Positions 44,501 through 54,276 of a DNA stretch of 64,000 bases are shown here, piece after piece. Numbering within the stretch: position 1 is the stretch's first letter; every line of letters begins with the position of its first letter. The stretch spans positions 332,773 to 396,772 of the forward strand of contig JAVYIG010001044.1 of assembly GCA_035222895.1 (NCBI GenBank), in the 5' to 3' direction. The notes below the pieces were generated by a model, which saw only the letters and a program-made list of their open reading frames with translations, ran no database searches and was not told where the DNA came from. Position numbers and translations under genes: made by a program. This DNA comes from Strongylocentrotus droebachiensis. Its lineage: Eukaryota; Echinodermata; Echinoidea; Camarodonta; Strongylocentrotidae.

Positions 44501-47500
44501 GTCTGTGTTATGGTGTAATATTGAAGCCCTAAACAAATTGTGCTTCAAAATGATCACGAAGTGCCTCAAAAAAGTAAAAATCTTTGAGTGACCGGTTTTA
44601 CCATACTCATTTTCCCCAATAGACTGTATTGTTAACCGTTGGGAAAACTGTTTTTGAAATTTCGATTTCCTATCATAAATATCTTGATAATCAGACAGGC
44701 GATCGGCTTGTAAAAGTCATGGGATTCCTGACTGACCTCAAGGTTTATAATTATGATTGCAGCATGAGCAAAATCCAGGATTTTGTTTAGAATCTGAGGC
44801 AAAGTTACCCAATCCCTTTAAGATCATACGGTATTGTGTTACATCCTGTTTGTATTCCTTCCTGACAGGCCAAAGATCTTCCCACCTACAAGGACATTGA
44901 CTTCCTGAGTGGCAACAGAAGGATAATCGTAGGACAACAGACCAAGGATCAAATCCTTATCAAACTCCAGTCAGACACGGATGTAAGTATCAAGGGATTT
45001 ATAGTCTCTTTGTATAGAATCCAACTTATGGTTGCAATAAATGATTAAATGAATTAGTCAAAGAAAATAATGGTATAAAAATGAAATTCCTGAGTGAGAA
45101 TTTTGTGATAATCATAGGATTGATTGAGGAGCAGAAACAAGACGACTAAACGAAACTCATTTCAATTTTGTAATCATTTTCGGCCATGAAATTGAACATA
45201 TTAGACAATTCAAGTATCATTAGAAAGCATATTAAAGGTAATACAAAGTTTTGGTATGGGGTCATGAATTTGGTTCAAATGAACATATTGGAAGCATATA
45301 CTATCCTACAATATTCAGTGATCGTCGTCGCGGTTGAAATCGAGTCTAAAGTTATGAAATTGTAAATAATGAACTCTTTATGTTGTAGAGCTCCCTCTCA
45401 AGGTCAAGATGTTAATTAAGCTATAAAACAATGTTTCTTGACTAAAATGGACCGATTAGCTTTTTCCATTTGGAAATGATATATAACAACTACATATCTT
45501 GAGATTGTCATGGTCGCAGCTACCATTGTACGGCAATAGGCGCTATTGAAATTTATCAAAATTTACCGGGAGCACCGGTAAATTTTTATATTCAATTTTT
45601 CTCGAAGGCAGAAGTGTTTTAGGAGCTAAATTTTCTAGTGCTTATAATACATCCACAGGGGCATCCAAATATATCAAAATTGTAAAGAATCACTATCCAC
45701 CCAATTTTCAAAATTTCCCAAAACTTTGTATTACCTTTAAAGTCACTACCAACATCTTTTATGGAAAAAATTATTTTGCATGTCCTTATGTATTGCCAGT
45801 TTAATGTCACCTTTTGACACAAATTTCTCCTGAATGAACTGCATTCACTACTGCAAGAGACTTACATGTAGACTCTTGGATTGTGGGTGGAGAGTGGCAA
45901 ATGTAGATTAACGTCTTGCCAAAGGACATGAGTGCTGCGGCAGGACTCTAACCCTGTACCTTGTGATCTGCAGTCGGGTGACTTATCCACTAGACCACGA
46001 CACCTCTAATGTGATGCTGATTGAAATTAAGTTCATATTAGTTCTATTAAATAAAATAAATAAAATAAATCCTTCTGTTTCTTTATTGCAGTTCCTGTCT
46101 GAGCAGAAGATCATGGACTACAGTCTCCTAGTGGGCATCCATATAGTTCATTTCAATTCCATTAAATAATTGATTCTGTTACTTTCATGCAGTTCCTGTC
46201 GGAGAAGAAGATCATGGACTACAGTCTCCTGGTGACCATGCAGGGATGTCTAATCCCTCCTGGCCAAACTAGTGCAGATAGGCTTTCAATGACAAAATCA
46301 TTGTGTTTGTTTACCGCAGTTCCTGTCTGAGCAGAAGATCATGGACTACAGTCTCCTGGTGGGCATTCACGACATGGACAAGTATGAGCAGGACAGGGAG
46401 GAGGATGATGCAGAGACGGCCAGCCAGGAGAACGGCGATGCTGTCATTGAAGAGGAAACTGAAGACTCTGGCAGCGGCGAGTGCCTCACCCCTCCCGATA
46501 GCCCCGTGCTAACGCCCAGGACAAGGCATGTCATGATCGAGGAGTACGACCCCAGCACCGACGTCTACGCTGTGAAAGGATATGAGAGTAAGTCTACACT
46601 TTAAATCCTGTCTGTACTAGTTTAGCCAGGAGGGATTAGACCTCCCAGCTTGGTCACTGACAGGTGGTTATCTCATCAAATCAGCTGTCAATTAACATAA
46701 GAAAAAGGGGATCATGGGAGACCAACAGGTACCGCTTAGGCATTGTTTGCTAGAAAGAGGGCGCAAGTAACTACAAGTAGTGCAGTCCCGCTTCAAATAA
46801 GATTTTACTTACTTGATCATGTGAAGGGGATCCCTTACAAAAAAAAATTCCTACTCACTTCAGATACAGATGCAGTGTGAATCATTCCCCAGTAGGCATT
46901 ATGGACAATTTTTTGGCAGAAAACTTGGATTTTGTGAGTTGCTTTGACAAATCAGCATGATGCAAGCTCATGACCCATCACTATCTGCACAATTTCGCTC
47001 CATATGTTCTCATTTATATTGGATTTTTTCATAGTATTTTTCAATTGTTATATTCTTCTGAATATTCTTCTGATGCAGACATGGCCATAGCAATGTCATT
47101 ATTTTTTTATCATACAAATGACAAAATATTCAGCATACCGATTTCCCTTTTTTTTTACAGGATGCCCTAGGAAACTGATCTATTTCATGGCATTGATTGA
47201 TATCCTCACCCACTGGGGTGCTAAGAAGAAGGCTGCACAGGCTGCGAAGACAGTCAAACATGGAGTGAGTACTACCTCGGTTGTAATATAGTTGTAATAT
47301 AAATAATTGGAATTTGAAAAAAATGTGACTGAAGAACCACAAACCAACAAATAAGTCGCCAGAAATCATCTTCAAACTGTAAAGGCCCGGTCACACAGGG
47401 AGGACGCATGGGGAACGCACGGCCAGCGCATTGGAAATTTGCAATTTGGCCAGTGCGTTGTCGTTCGCTAGGCGTGCGTCATCATTCGTTACTCGTTCGT

Positions 47501-48611
47501 CGAGTGCGCTGGACCAACGCTGGACCAGCGCTATGCATGCGTTGTCATTCGCTGTGTGCGTCGGGATTTTTTGAGCATGCTCAAAAACGTGCGCCGAGCT
47601 CGACGCATGAATATACACGCCAAAGGCACGCCAGACATGCGCCGGAGCGCGCTAGACCAGCGCCAGACATGCGTGGAGCGCGCTAGACCAGCGCCAGACA
47701 TATGCGGAGCACACGCCTTGTATACGCACAGCGCGCTAGCTACACGCCGTGCATTTTGTGTCAGCTCGCTAGCTTTTCCAAAATTATGACAAAAGTTAGG
47801 CACACGTTCTTTTCCGATTTCAAATGCGCTGGCCGTGCGTCGTAGAACGCGGTGCATGCGTGGACCATTCGTCCAGCGCGCTAGCAACACGCTGTGCATT
47901 CGTGGAAGTTGTTATCATGTGCGCTCTGTGTACGGTCTGTATGCGCACTGTATGCGCCCTGTATGCACCCTGTATGCGCTCAGCGCGCTAGCAACACGCT
48001 ATGCATTTGGTGTCAGCTCGCTGTAACTTCGACAAAAGTTGGGCGCACGACAACGCACTGGCCAAAATTGCAAATTTCCAATGCGCTGGCCGTGCGTTTC
48101 CCATTCGTCCCCTCTGTGTGACCGGGCCTTAAGGGTTGTTTTTAAATGAGTACTACTGAGATTGTATGAATTGTTGGAACTGAAAATATGTGACAGTGAA
48201 CCAAAAACTAACAAAATTTTTCCAGGAATCATTTTCAAACTGTTAAGGTTTTCTCTTTAAAGGAGTTCTACCCAGATTGTCTTAATCATTGGAACTTACA
48301 AATTTGTGACAGGGAACCAGACACCGGTAAATAGTCACCAGGAATTAGTATGTCTGAGCCGCTACTAAGCTGATGAGCAGCTTATTGAATTAAAGAAGGC
48401 ACTATCACCCATCGAACCATTATAATGTATTTCTGCAATTTTACTCGGTTTCTAAGATATTGTGGCTTGATAGTAAATTTTTCCTCCAATAAATGTACAA
48501 TTGTATCTTCCCCCTCTTTATCCTTGGTAGGCTGGTGCTGAAATATCCTCCGTCAAACCTGAACAGTATGCAAAGAGGTTCTTGGACTTCATCTCCAAAG
48601 TCATGGAATGA
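29402..48611 (+). CDS. PIP4K2: Phosphatidylinositol-5-phosphate 4-kinase type 2, complete
   Basis: Lipid kinase that phosphorylates PI5P at the 4 position to give PI(4,5)P2; it acts in the cytosol, at internal membranes and in the nucleus. Nine coding exons: 29402-29530, 39147-39244, 40692-40788, 42011-42163, 43492-43677, 44869-44982, 46320-46587, 47161-47264 and 48531-48611. Every GT/AG junction keeps phase, giving 409 residues, against about 405-420 in vertebrate PIP4K2 proteins. Seen: [20 protein letters not shown] (N-terminal dimer helix), [25 protein letters not shown], the YDLKGS substrate/ATP motif, [12 protein letters not shown], an acidic insert in exon 7, and the activation loop [20 protein letters not shown] with the Ala that marks type 2 rather than PIP5K. 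Vertebrates have three paralogues (A, B, C); one ancestral-type gene is expected in an invertebrate. Intron 1 is 9.6 kb. Confidence 0.97.
29531..32669 (+). other. PIP4K2 intron 1, left part; nothing distinct
   Basis: Non-coding sequence. It has a gcgcatgcgcgtcgtgcatg stretch at about 30052 and scattered acatgtaca motifs, but no exon or recognisable element with clear ends. Confidence 0.45.
32999..34480. repeat. 741-bp tandem duplication inside the insertion
   Basis: 32999-33739 and 33740-34480 are the same unit at an offset of 741. I see only two substitutions (aaacgccgcc / aaacaccgcc near 33248 and 33989; cgaccacc / cgatcacc near 33610 and 34352). The duplication is recent. Confidence 0.93.
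33200..33332. repeat. GC-rich hairpin, present in both 741-bp units
   Basis: ctcagctccgggaagctcca pairs with tggagcttcccggagtt around a loop of ccgccgccgcagacgcagcg. Outer arms tcagctagc / gctagctcag extend it. The second copy is at about 33941-34073. Confidence 0.75.
34790..37160. repeat. Region enriched in self-complementary acatgtacatgt
   Basis: acatgtaca-type motifs, each its own reverse complement, recur dozens of times (for example 34823, 34855, 35575, 36525, 36590, 36877, 37110 and 37140) without a fixed period. Scattered copies continue through the gene. Not a tandem repeat in the usual sense. Confidence 0.7.
37640..38500. repeat. Degenerate tandem repeat in PIP4K2 intron 1
   Basis: About ten units of 60-85 bp with the pattern ttaaagaccagtgt, then a purine stretch agaggagagaagagaaa, then ggtttcatatttt. 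The units are strongly diverged. Confidence 0.75.
38830..38905. repeat. CCTGTCTA repeat, second copy
   Basis: gtgaaacctgtctatagaga and ggtctttataggcaggtggt, homologous to 64-143. It lies shortly upstream of PIP4K2 exon 2. Confidence 0.7.
39147..39244 (+). CDS. PIP4K2: PIP4K2 exon 2
   Basis: Acceptor ctttatag, donor AA|GTAAGT. Encodes [20 protein letters not shown] and then [12 protein letters not shown], a block conserved across type 2 kinases. Confidence 0.96.
39580..39866 (-). repeat. tRNA-derived SINE, family 2, full copy
   Basis: On the minus strand it has the head ggtgtcatggtctagtggat (box A), a body with ctttggcaagatattaacct and aggtgaggtaaataggtacc, and a tail tatacaagagcctactatta in (ATT)n. 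Other copies: 45880-46008 and 57775-58045, with tails at 28695 and 60985. Confidence 0.8.
40456..40610 (+). repeat. tRNA-derived SINE, family 1
   Basis: Head taatggctcagtggtagagc, box B gggtttgaaacc, and a body homologous to 1968-2118 on the other strand. It ends 80 bp before PIP4K2 exon 3. Confidence 0.8.
40692..40788 (+). CDS. PIP4K2: PIP4K2 exon 3
   Basis: Acceptor ttgacag, donor CTG|GTATGG. Encodes [20 protein letters not shown] and then [12 protein letters not shown]. Confidence 0.96.
40840..41169. repeat. Inverted-repeat element E between duplicated flanks
   Basis: Element E spans 40903-41097 with ends ttaaagcccc and gggctttaa. The 60-70 bp on each side are a direct repeat (aaccgacaagatacat ... 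ataaaaacatctctta at 40840-40906 and 41098-41169). Element E recurs at 46599-46796 inverted, with a fragment at 46235-46288. Confidence 0.82.
42011..42163 (+). CDS. PIP4K2: PIP4K2 exon 4
   Basis: Acceptor aaccacag, donor CAG|GTTTGA. Contains the glycine-rich [19 protein letters not shown] strand-turn-strand followed by VVKTI with the ATP-binding lysine. Confidence 0.96.
42185..42310. repeat. (AATTC)n and probable LINE tail
   Basis: aattcaattcaattcaattt followed by cggttttatttaaaataac resembles the 3' end of a non-LTR element on the minus strand, as at 915-960. Confidence 0.4.
42748..42895. repeat. Element G-like inverted-repeat fragment
   Basis: cttataaagagttgatatta and gcgattgataacaatagcaa match element G at 49386-49543 in part. 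Confidence 0.5.
43252..43458. mobile_element. 207-bp inverted-repeat element in PIP4K2 intron 4
   Basis: Ends acttaaagggagtgtagc and gctacactccctttaagt are exact inverse repeats of 18 bp. Its right end is only 34 bp before exon 5, so the branch-point region of this intron lies beside or inside the element. Confidence 0.85.
43492..43677 (+). CDS. PIP4K2: PIP4K2 exon 5
   Basis: Acceptor ccatcacag, donor AAG|GTACGT. Encodes [20 protein letters not shown] through [20 protein letters not shown], including the catalytic-core DLKGS motif. Confidence 0.97.
44869..44982 (+). CDS. PIP4K2: PIP4K2 exon 6
   Basis: Acceptor cctgacag, donor GAT|GTAAGT. Encodes [20 protein letters not shown] and then [18 protein letters not shown]. 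Confidence 0.96.
45234..45742. mobile_element. Inverted-repeat element D, copy 2
   Basis: About 509 bp with ends ttaaaggtaatacaaagttt and the inverse aaactttgtattacctttaa. It is uninterrupted and so gives the empty-site form for the nested insertion in copy 1 (22529-23222). Confidence 0.9.
45880..46008 (-). repeat. SINE family 2, partial copy
   Basis: Minus-strand head ggtgtcgtggtctagtggat, with a body up to gacgttaatctacatttgcc. The tail half is missing. Confidence 0.75.
46092..46142 (+). pseudogene. Duplicate of PIP4K2 exon 7 start, copy 1
   Basis: Preceded by its own acceptor (tctttattgcag) and reads [18 protein letters not shown], then runs to a stop within ten codons. It differs from exon 7 by only two or three bases over 51. 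No good donor follows, so if spliced in it could only be a terminal exon yielding a kinase without its activation loop. Confidence 0.85.
46193..46234 (+). pseudogene. Duplicate of PIP4K2 exon 7 start, copy 2
   Basis: Preceded by acceptor ctttcatgcag and reads [14 protein letters not shown] before a fragment of element E takes over. A weak donor, CTG|GTGACC, is present. Two base changes from exon 7 over 42. Confidence 0.85.
46235..46288 (+). repeat. Element E fragment before exon 7
   Basis: atgtctaatccctcctggcc and aaactagtgcagataggctt match the right end of element E (41045-41097). It abuts ghost exon copy 2. Confidence 0.8.
46320..46587 (+). CDS. PIP4K2: PIP4K2 exon 7
   Basis: Acceptor taccgcag, donor GAGA|GTAAGT. 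Begins [20 protein letters not shown] and continues through an acidic, Ser/Glu-rich insert and a [12 protein letters not shown] proline/serine stretch to [15 protein letters not shown]. Two partial copies of its start lie upstream (46092 and 46193). Confidence 0.96.
46599..46796 (-). mobile_element. Inverted-repeat element E, inverted copy
   Basis: Matches 40903-41097 in reverse orientation (ccaggagggattagacctcc, gtcactgacaggtggttatc, aaaaaggggatcatgggaga). It begins 11 bp after the exon 7 donor. Confidence 0.85.
47161..47264 (+). CDS. PIP4K2: PIP4K2 exon 8 (activation loop)
   Basis: Acceptor tttttacag, donor GGA|GTGAGT. Encodes [20 protein letters not shown] and then [14 protein letters not shown], the substrate-specifying loop. 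Confidence 0.97.
47265..48346. repeat. Intron 8 tandem unit (three copies) split by element F
   Basis: A unit of about 110 bp (gagtactac ... ttggaa ... tgtgac ... gaacca ... caggaatc ... ttcaaactgt) occurs at 47265-47380, 48137-48246 and 48258-48346. The first copy starts at the exon 8 donor itself. Element F sits between copies 1 and 2. Confidence 0.8.
47381..48131. mobile_element. Inverted-repeat element F, 750 bp
   Basis: Ends aaggcccggtcacacaggg and ctgtgtgaccgggcctt, with inverse homology extending about 80 bp (cacggccagcgcattggaaa / tttccaatgcgctggccgtg). The interior is GC-rich with repeated blocks of agaccagcgccagacatgcg type. Frames across it on both strands are by-products of this composition. 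A TTAA-like target is possible (aaggccc...gggccttaa). Confidence 0.88.
48531..48611 (+). CDS. PIP4K2: PIP4K2 exon 9 and stop
   Basis: Acceptor ccttggtag. Encodes [20 protein letters not shown] and then ISKVME, ending at TGA 48609-48611, the normal C-terminus of the family. Confidence 0.96.
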   Translation, partial: AGAEISSVKPEQYAKRFLDFISKVME

Positions 48612-49380
48612 AGATTCCACAAACCAAGACAGACACAGTCGGTTTGAGACTCTTTCCTAAACCCACGTCTTGATTGAAAGACTTTTTGTGACCAAGAAAA
48701 AACATGACAGGGTCTGTCTACACAGGGGAGCCGTCCGGTTTTACAAACAAGGTGTCCATGGGGATGTGCCATTGGTTTGTTTGGAGTAACGCACTTATTG
48801 CTTTGGGCCCGGAGCAAAACAGTGTAAACGTGAACGCACTTTGTAGGTCAGGTAGGGTTGAAGGGTGTATAGAACTTGAATTATGAAAGAAAAAAATCTT
48901 TGAAAGCTTATGTAATATGATATATCTATGGGTGTATCCAAATATAAGTTGAGAAATTTATCAATGCTTATTTAATATCATATGTCTATGGGTGTATCCA
49001 AATATAAGTTGAGAAATTTATCAAAGCTTATTTAATATCAAATGTCTATGGGTGTATCCATCAGGGGGGCTTGTCCAGAGTTATGTTTGCTTTGTTTGCA
49101 TATTAAGTGTGGAGGACCTTTGTGTCGTAACGCATTGTTTTGTATCATCTATCGTTGTACACTGTCGTCTTGGATCACTGCAGCTGCATCAGTGTGGGTG
49201 TAATGGTTTTCACGGTATTGTGATATCACAGTAAATGTCAGTTGAAGGATAGATATTAGAGCTATCACCAGGTGAACTTGTGTAATGCGCTTCTTTTTAG
49301 CTTTAGCAGCCTGTGTTGTACATGCTGTCACCCCCCCCCCCCCCAAAAAAAAAGGTAATTATTCATCTTTACTTTCGCCC
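48612..49380 (+). other. PIP4K2 3' UTR, proximal part
   Basis: Non-coding sequence after the stop codon. Holds the 60-bp tandem repeat at 48901-49060 and a C/A run at 49331. I could not fix the polyadenylation site. Confidence 0.5.
48901..49060. repeat. 60-bp tandem repeat, 2.7 copies
   Basis: Unit gcttatttaatatcatatgt then ctatgggtgtatccaaatat then aagttgagaaatttatcaat repeats with a period of exactly 60 bp and few changes. It lies in the presumed 3' UTR. Confidence 0.93.
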
Positions 49381-49385
49381 TGGGC

Positions 49386-49543
49386 CCCATCTTATAAAGA
49401 GTTACGATCGATCCAAATCAATCGTAAGTCCACCAATCAATCACAAGTTTGCAGTCTCCTATCTCTTATGTACAATGTTCTGATTGATATCAATTGCATA
49501 TTAGTTGCGATTGGCATCAACTCTTAATAAGACGGAGCCCTGG
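49386..49543. mobile_element. Inverted-repeat element G
   Basis: Ends ccccatcttataaagagtt and aactcttaataagacggagc. Inner blocks (gatcgatccaaatcaatcg, gattgatatcaattgcat) are also partly complementary. Confidence 0.65.
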
Positions 49544-49548
49544 AGTGG

Positions 49549-49822
49549 TATTCTGAAAACAATGTCATCTGTTGTCTTAGTAAAACAATGTTAATTATCT
49601 GTGGTTGATATCTGCACAAAGCTGGCTGCATTTGCATAAATTTCAAAGGGACATCTGTGCACGCACTGATGATTAGTGTTAATTCTGCGCAATTTCAGTC
49701 TGTTTTGACAATTAACATCGTTTTCCATAACATGAAAGTTTCAGGGATATGATCCCGGTATGTGGGCTCTTTGTCAGAACACATTATCCACTAATCACAA
49801 GACAACAGTTTTCAGAATAAGA
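49549..49822. mobile_element. Inverted-repeat element H
   Basis: Ends tattctgaaaacaatgtcat and gacaacagttttcagaata. Directly follows element G. Confidence 0.7.
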
Positions 49823-49825
49823 TGC

Positions 49826-50108
49826 TGGGGGGGTGTTTCACAAAGAATAAGATCGAATTTAAGTTGGACTTAACTATGGCAGGCCTTTCATGCTACCGTT
49901 TGCTCTCACCATTTACTGGCATTGGTCTCTCAAGGGACGTACAAGTCATGGTCACAAATCTACAGAATTTACATTTTTTGTTAATTCATTATTGAAGGAA
50001 AAAATATTATCTTAAGATCATATTGGTGAGAGCACACAGTAGCATGAACAGCCTGACATAGAGTCCAACTTAAAGTCGATTTTAGTGTTTGTGAAACACC
50101 CCCCTGGT
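49826..50108. mobile_element. Inverted-repeat element I
   Basis: Ends gggggggtgtttcacaaaga and gtgtttgtgaaacaccccc. Inner pairs aagttggacttaact / agtccaactta and catgctacc / agtagcatga extend the dyad. Confidence 0.8.
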
Positions 50109-53100
50109 ATGTGAGCTCTTTGTCAATACACAACATAGGAGGGCACCATGTAGTCTTTCACAGGCCATTGGTATTGCAAACTCTTGTAGTCCTATCACCC
50201 TTGTTCTATCGTGTCTCATTGAATTCAAAATAGCTTTGATAAATTTCCCAAGGTACTTGAAGATACTCGCATGAAGAGAAAGATGTTTATAGCCCCCTAA
50301 AGTTCATATGAAGGGAACAACTTGTACAAAAAAAATAACACCAAGTGAACGCAGGGACTTATGTGGCAAGTCATTTATTTGGTCATTTTGTATCATTTGT
50401 AATATATTTCTCTGTCTATAAATATGTGATACCAACTACATTGATATAAGAAAATATAGCACCTGAACTCTGCAATGTCCATTGAAATGTTGATATAAAG
50501 TGAGTGTTGTGGTGCTATAAATGTGTTTATTTTAATTGGACCCATGTGTATTTAGCAGTGTAAGAAACAAGGATGTTAATTTTGTGTATGGAATAGTATA
50601 GAAACAGTGAATATTTGTCGACCATCCATGGCTCTAGGTCCCATCCGAGGGACATGGGGTTATGTAGCCCTTTCTCAATTCTGAATATGATTTAATACAG
50701 AAAGAGGGAATGGGCTTAATAATGCAAGATGTCAACTTCCTCCAATGTTATATTTGTCTTCTGGTTTTTTAAGGTGGAAGTCCAGTGTTATACCTACAAA
50801 CGGAGGCACTCTGTTTTTAAGCTATGCACAGCTCAATATTGATAATAGATCTTGTAGTCAAAATTCTTTGCATGTATGACTACATGTAAGAATTCAATGA
50901 GACAAGTTCTCTTTTCTAACTTAGAGTGTCATATCCGTTGAGTAGACTGTGATAGATGCATTGTTTGAGCTACAGAGAAGAATTTAAGGATCTTATTCAA
51001 ATTCATTAGTCCCTCCTACTTAACGTTAAAAAATCTGACCATCTTTTATTTTCCCTTACATCTTTTTCCTTGGTCCCTCTCTCCCTCCCTTTCTTTCTCT
51101 CTCTCTCTCTTCCTCCCTCCCTTCCTCTCTCTATATCTTTCTCTCTTTCTATCTCTCTCTCCCCCTCCCCCTCTATCCCCCTCCCTCTCTATCTCTCTCT
51201 CCTTTGATCTCCATCTCACAGTCTCTGTTTCTCTCTCTGCTTCTCCTGCATTCTTTTCTTTCTTGCTTGATACACATATATTTCTACCTGTTCCAAACCT
51301 TAATTACACACCCTTCAGTGCCCAAATAGATACCTTGGGATAGTTCTTCTGCTTCATGAGCTTTGTGTAAATAGTCCTTTTCGTATATTTAAAAGAATTG
51401 TTTAAGTTTAAAAAAGAAGCCCATATCAATATGTACCATATAGATGTAGGCATTATTTGTTATAGTATTAGGCAGTTTGGCTTTCTCTCACGTTTTCATG
51501 AGATAGGGTAAGAATGACATGCGTGTGCTTGCAAAACTTCTGTTTTTTATTTAGGATGTGAAATGGACCAAATTGTAAGATTTAGATCACTAACAGGACC
51601 AAAGGCGAAGATAAGTTGCTGCTGATGTAAAATTTAACAGGATCCAGGGAAAACTGAGTCAAGAAGGTTAGGCTTGTAAAAGATCATACTACATCAAACT
51701 ATTTACCTATGGTCGCAAATTGGCAACAACGGATCCTTGCTCAAGACTGATTTACCCCCCCAAATGATTACATGTATTTGACAAGAAAGACAGTCGTTGG
51801 AGGGCATTCAGTGTGATTGAAATGAAAAAGAATAGGCAAGTTGGCATCATGAAAGGTAGATTTATATTGTAATGCTTCATGTAAATCTAGATATTTGGCT
51901 ATATGTTGCTTTTCATAGAAATATATCCATGTCGATGTGAATGTTCCAATCTACAATTTTACATGTTGTTGTATTTGTAATTTCTTGATATTGAATGCTT
52001 GCATTACTACAAATTGTTATGAAATGCTTATCAAATGTAGATCTACTGCAGAACAAATATGTGAAGATTTATTTTTTGATGAATGATGAAACAAGTTTTA
52101 TTTTGTTTTTGATTGTTGAGAAAACTCACCATTTGTTTTGCTATTATTAAAATTAGTTAATTTCACAGACTATTCATCATTGTATCTTTTGCAGCAGCTT
52201 TGCGTTTAACTTTTTATTGATTTTGTCAAACTTCTAGTACAAATTTTTTCAAGTGTGTTGGTAACATCAGGGTGATTTAAATTCAGCTTTAAAATACCCT
52301 ATTCTGACTATCTACTAGGTTTTTTAAATCCCCTTTTATTTTTAAGTGTTTATCTACTTGTTCTTCCTGGATAATTGTTATCATAATGTGCAAGTATTAT
52401 ATAACCAGCTCATACTGTGCAGCTAAGGTGAGCAAGGATATTACTGCAGAACATCGGGCATTCTTAAATGCAAAATTTGAAGATATGCATGTTCATAAAC
52501 TGTTGCTATGATAGGCATTCCGTAGAATCTTTTGGAAAGAATAGAAGGGGGCACTACCCATAGAGCTATTGTGAGCAATGATGTTTCCTCAAAGCTATCC
52601 ATCAAATCTATTTTTATTAGTACACTTTGAAAATGATTGATTTTACAAATCAGGCAGGAGTGAACCTTTTTCAAGGCATGCTCAATTTCCATGTGTCCTT
52701 ATTAAGGTGACCCAACAACTTGCCAGAGGCATGCCTTATATATCAACAGCAAATACATGCAAAACTACATGTGAATGCCCTCTACATGATTGTAGGACTT
52801 GGCGAGAAATCTGAATACTGGTAGTAAATGGTTCATGAAAGGGAACCCCCACATCATTATCTATTATTTGGTGTGTTTTCCCATTGATTGAATTGACATA
52901 AAAACTCTTGGATGAGAAGGTATATATTGTAGAAATGGTTGATGGCTTTTGCTTAAATGAACACTTTATTAAAAGCATGCTGCAAAAAAAGCCCTGTATA
53001 ATATAATGTACATGTAATTTGCAAGCTTCTTTCATTTCATATCTATATCAATACTTTTATTCTGATGAGAAAAGTTGTAAGCCACTAAGTGTAGTAAAGT

Positions 53101-53798
53101 AGTTTGTCAAATACAGTATTAAATTGTTTAATGTCCTTTTCATTATTTGTTGTTGAAATTATGATATTTCTTGTAAGGAGTTGTCGGACGTACTATGAAA
53201 GTGGGAAGGCACTTTTCGTTCATTGTGATTTATTTCGCATTGAAACGCTCTTTGAGCCATCATTATGTGGTACGTTGGCATTTGATAAAATTATACCTGC
53301 TTGTATATGTAAGAGGTGCACAATTTTTTTGTACATGCACCAAATTTGTTCACATTTCACAATTAAGATTGCATTGAATATGCTGAATATGTACCATGTT
53401 TATGTATAACAATATCTTAATCGTGTAACTTTCTTATGAACAGAGATGAATATTTGTTTCTTATATTATTATGCAAAAAAATATATTACAAAATCAACAA
53501 AAAAATAATGCTCCCGGTAAAGTAAAGTTATGTGCTTTTAAAAAATTGTATGTGTACTTGTAAACATTTGCAAAAAGAATTTTGAATTTTTATAACATGT
53601 TATAAACCTTCAAAGCAGTGTAATTACCCCCTCCTACCCCTTCAAAACCTGACAAGAAAATCAATATGTGGGACTGATATTATTCCATGTGATGACACTG
53701 ACTTTTCACAAGATGTTATTCAACAAAGACGTTGGCTCAAGAAAGTGTTTGAAATGAAAGTGGTTATGATCATTGATAAAAGTAATATAAATAATACA
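50109..53798. other. Downstream DNA, no gene seen
   Basis: AT-rich; holds a CT-rich pyrimidine tract at 51066-51240 and a possible SINE scrap near 50630. It may include distal 3' UTR of PIP4K2. No exon recognised on either strand. Confidence 0.45.
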
Positions 53799-53889
53799 AT
53801 ACAGTCAAACCTGTCTACAACAACTGCCCAAAGGAAACACAAAAAGTGGTCTTTGTAGACGGGTGGTCACTAGCAGGTTTGACTGTAAT
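53799..53889. repeat. CCTGTCTA repeat, best palindromic copy
   Basis: Ends tacagtcaaacctgtctac and agcaggtttgactgta are inverse repeats, with ggtctttgtagacgggtgg inside. This is the clearest sign that the family is an inverted-repeat element of about 90 bp. Confidence 0.8.
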
Positions 53890-54276
53890 AATGATAAAGT
53901 AATCGTCAATTCTGACAACGTATCAATTTAGAAAATCAAATTGTGCTCACTGAGAAAAGAGTTCATAAAAACCACTATACTTTCAGCTTTCCATGCATAC
54001 CCACAAAAGAAGATCACCTAGAGAGTTAAACCATTGGCTTCTGGAATCGGGAGGTCCCTGTAGTATCATTGTTAGACCGAAAGCTTCAGTCTCTGATATC
54101 GACGGTTGTTCCGCTGAGATTGCATCTGGCTCCTCTGACTGCCTATGTAATGGGGAATGTCAACAAATGTCAGTTTTATTAAAGAAATGACCCATATCAG
54201 ACGGTTATTTCTGTCTATATCATTGTATGCCTATGAGAGTTAGACAAAGAAGCAGTCATCGGGTTAAGCGCTATGG

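Noticed and set aside
47408-48121. Several Arg/Ala-rich frames on both strands
   Set aside because: They lie wholly inside inverted-repeat element F and reflect its GC-rich subrepeats.
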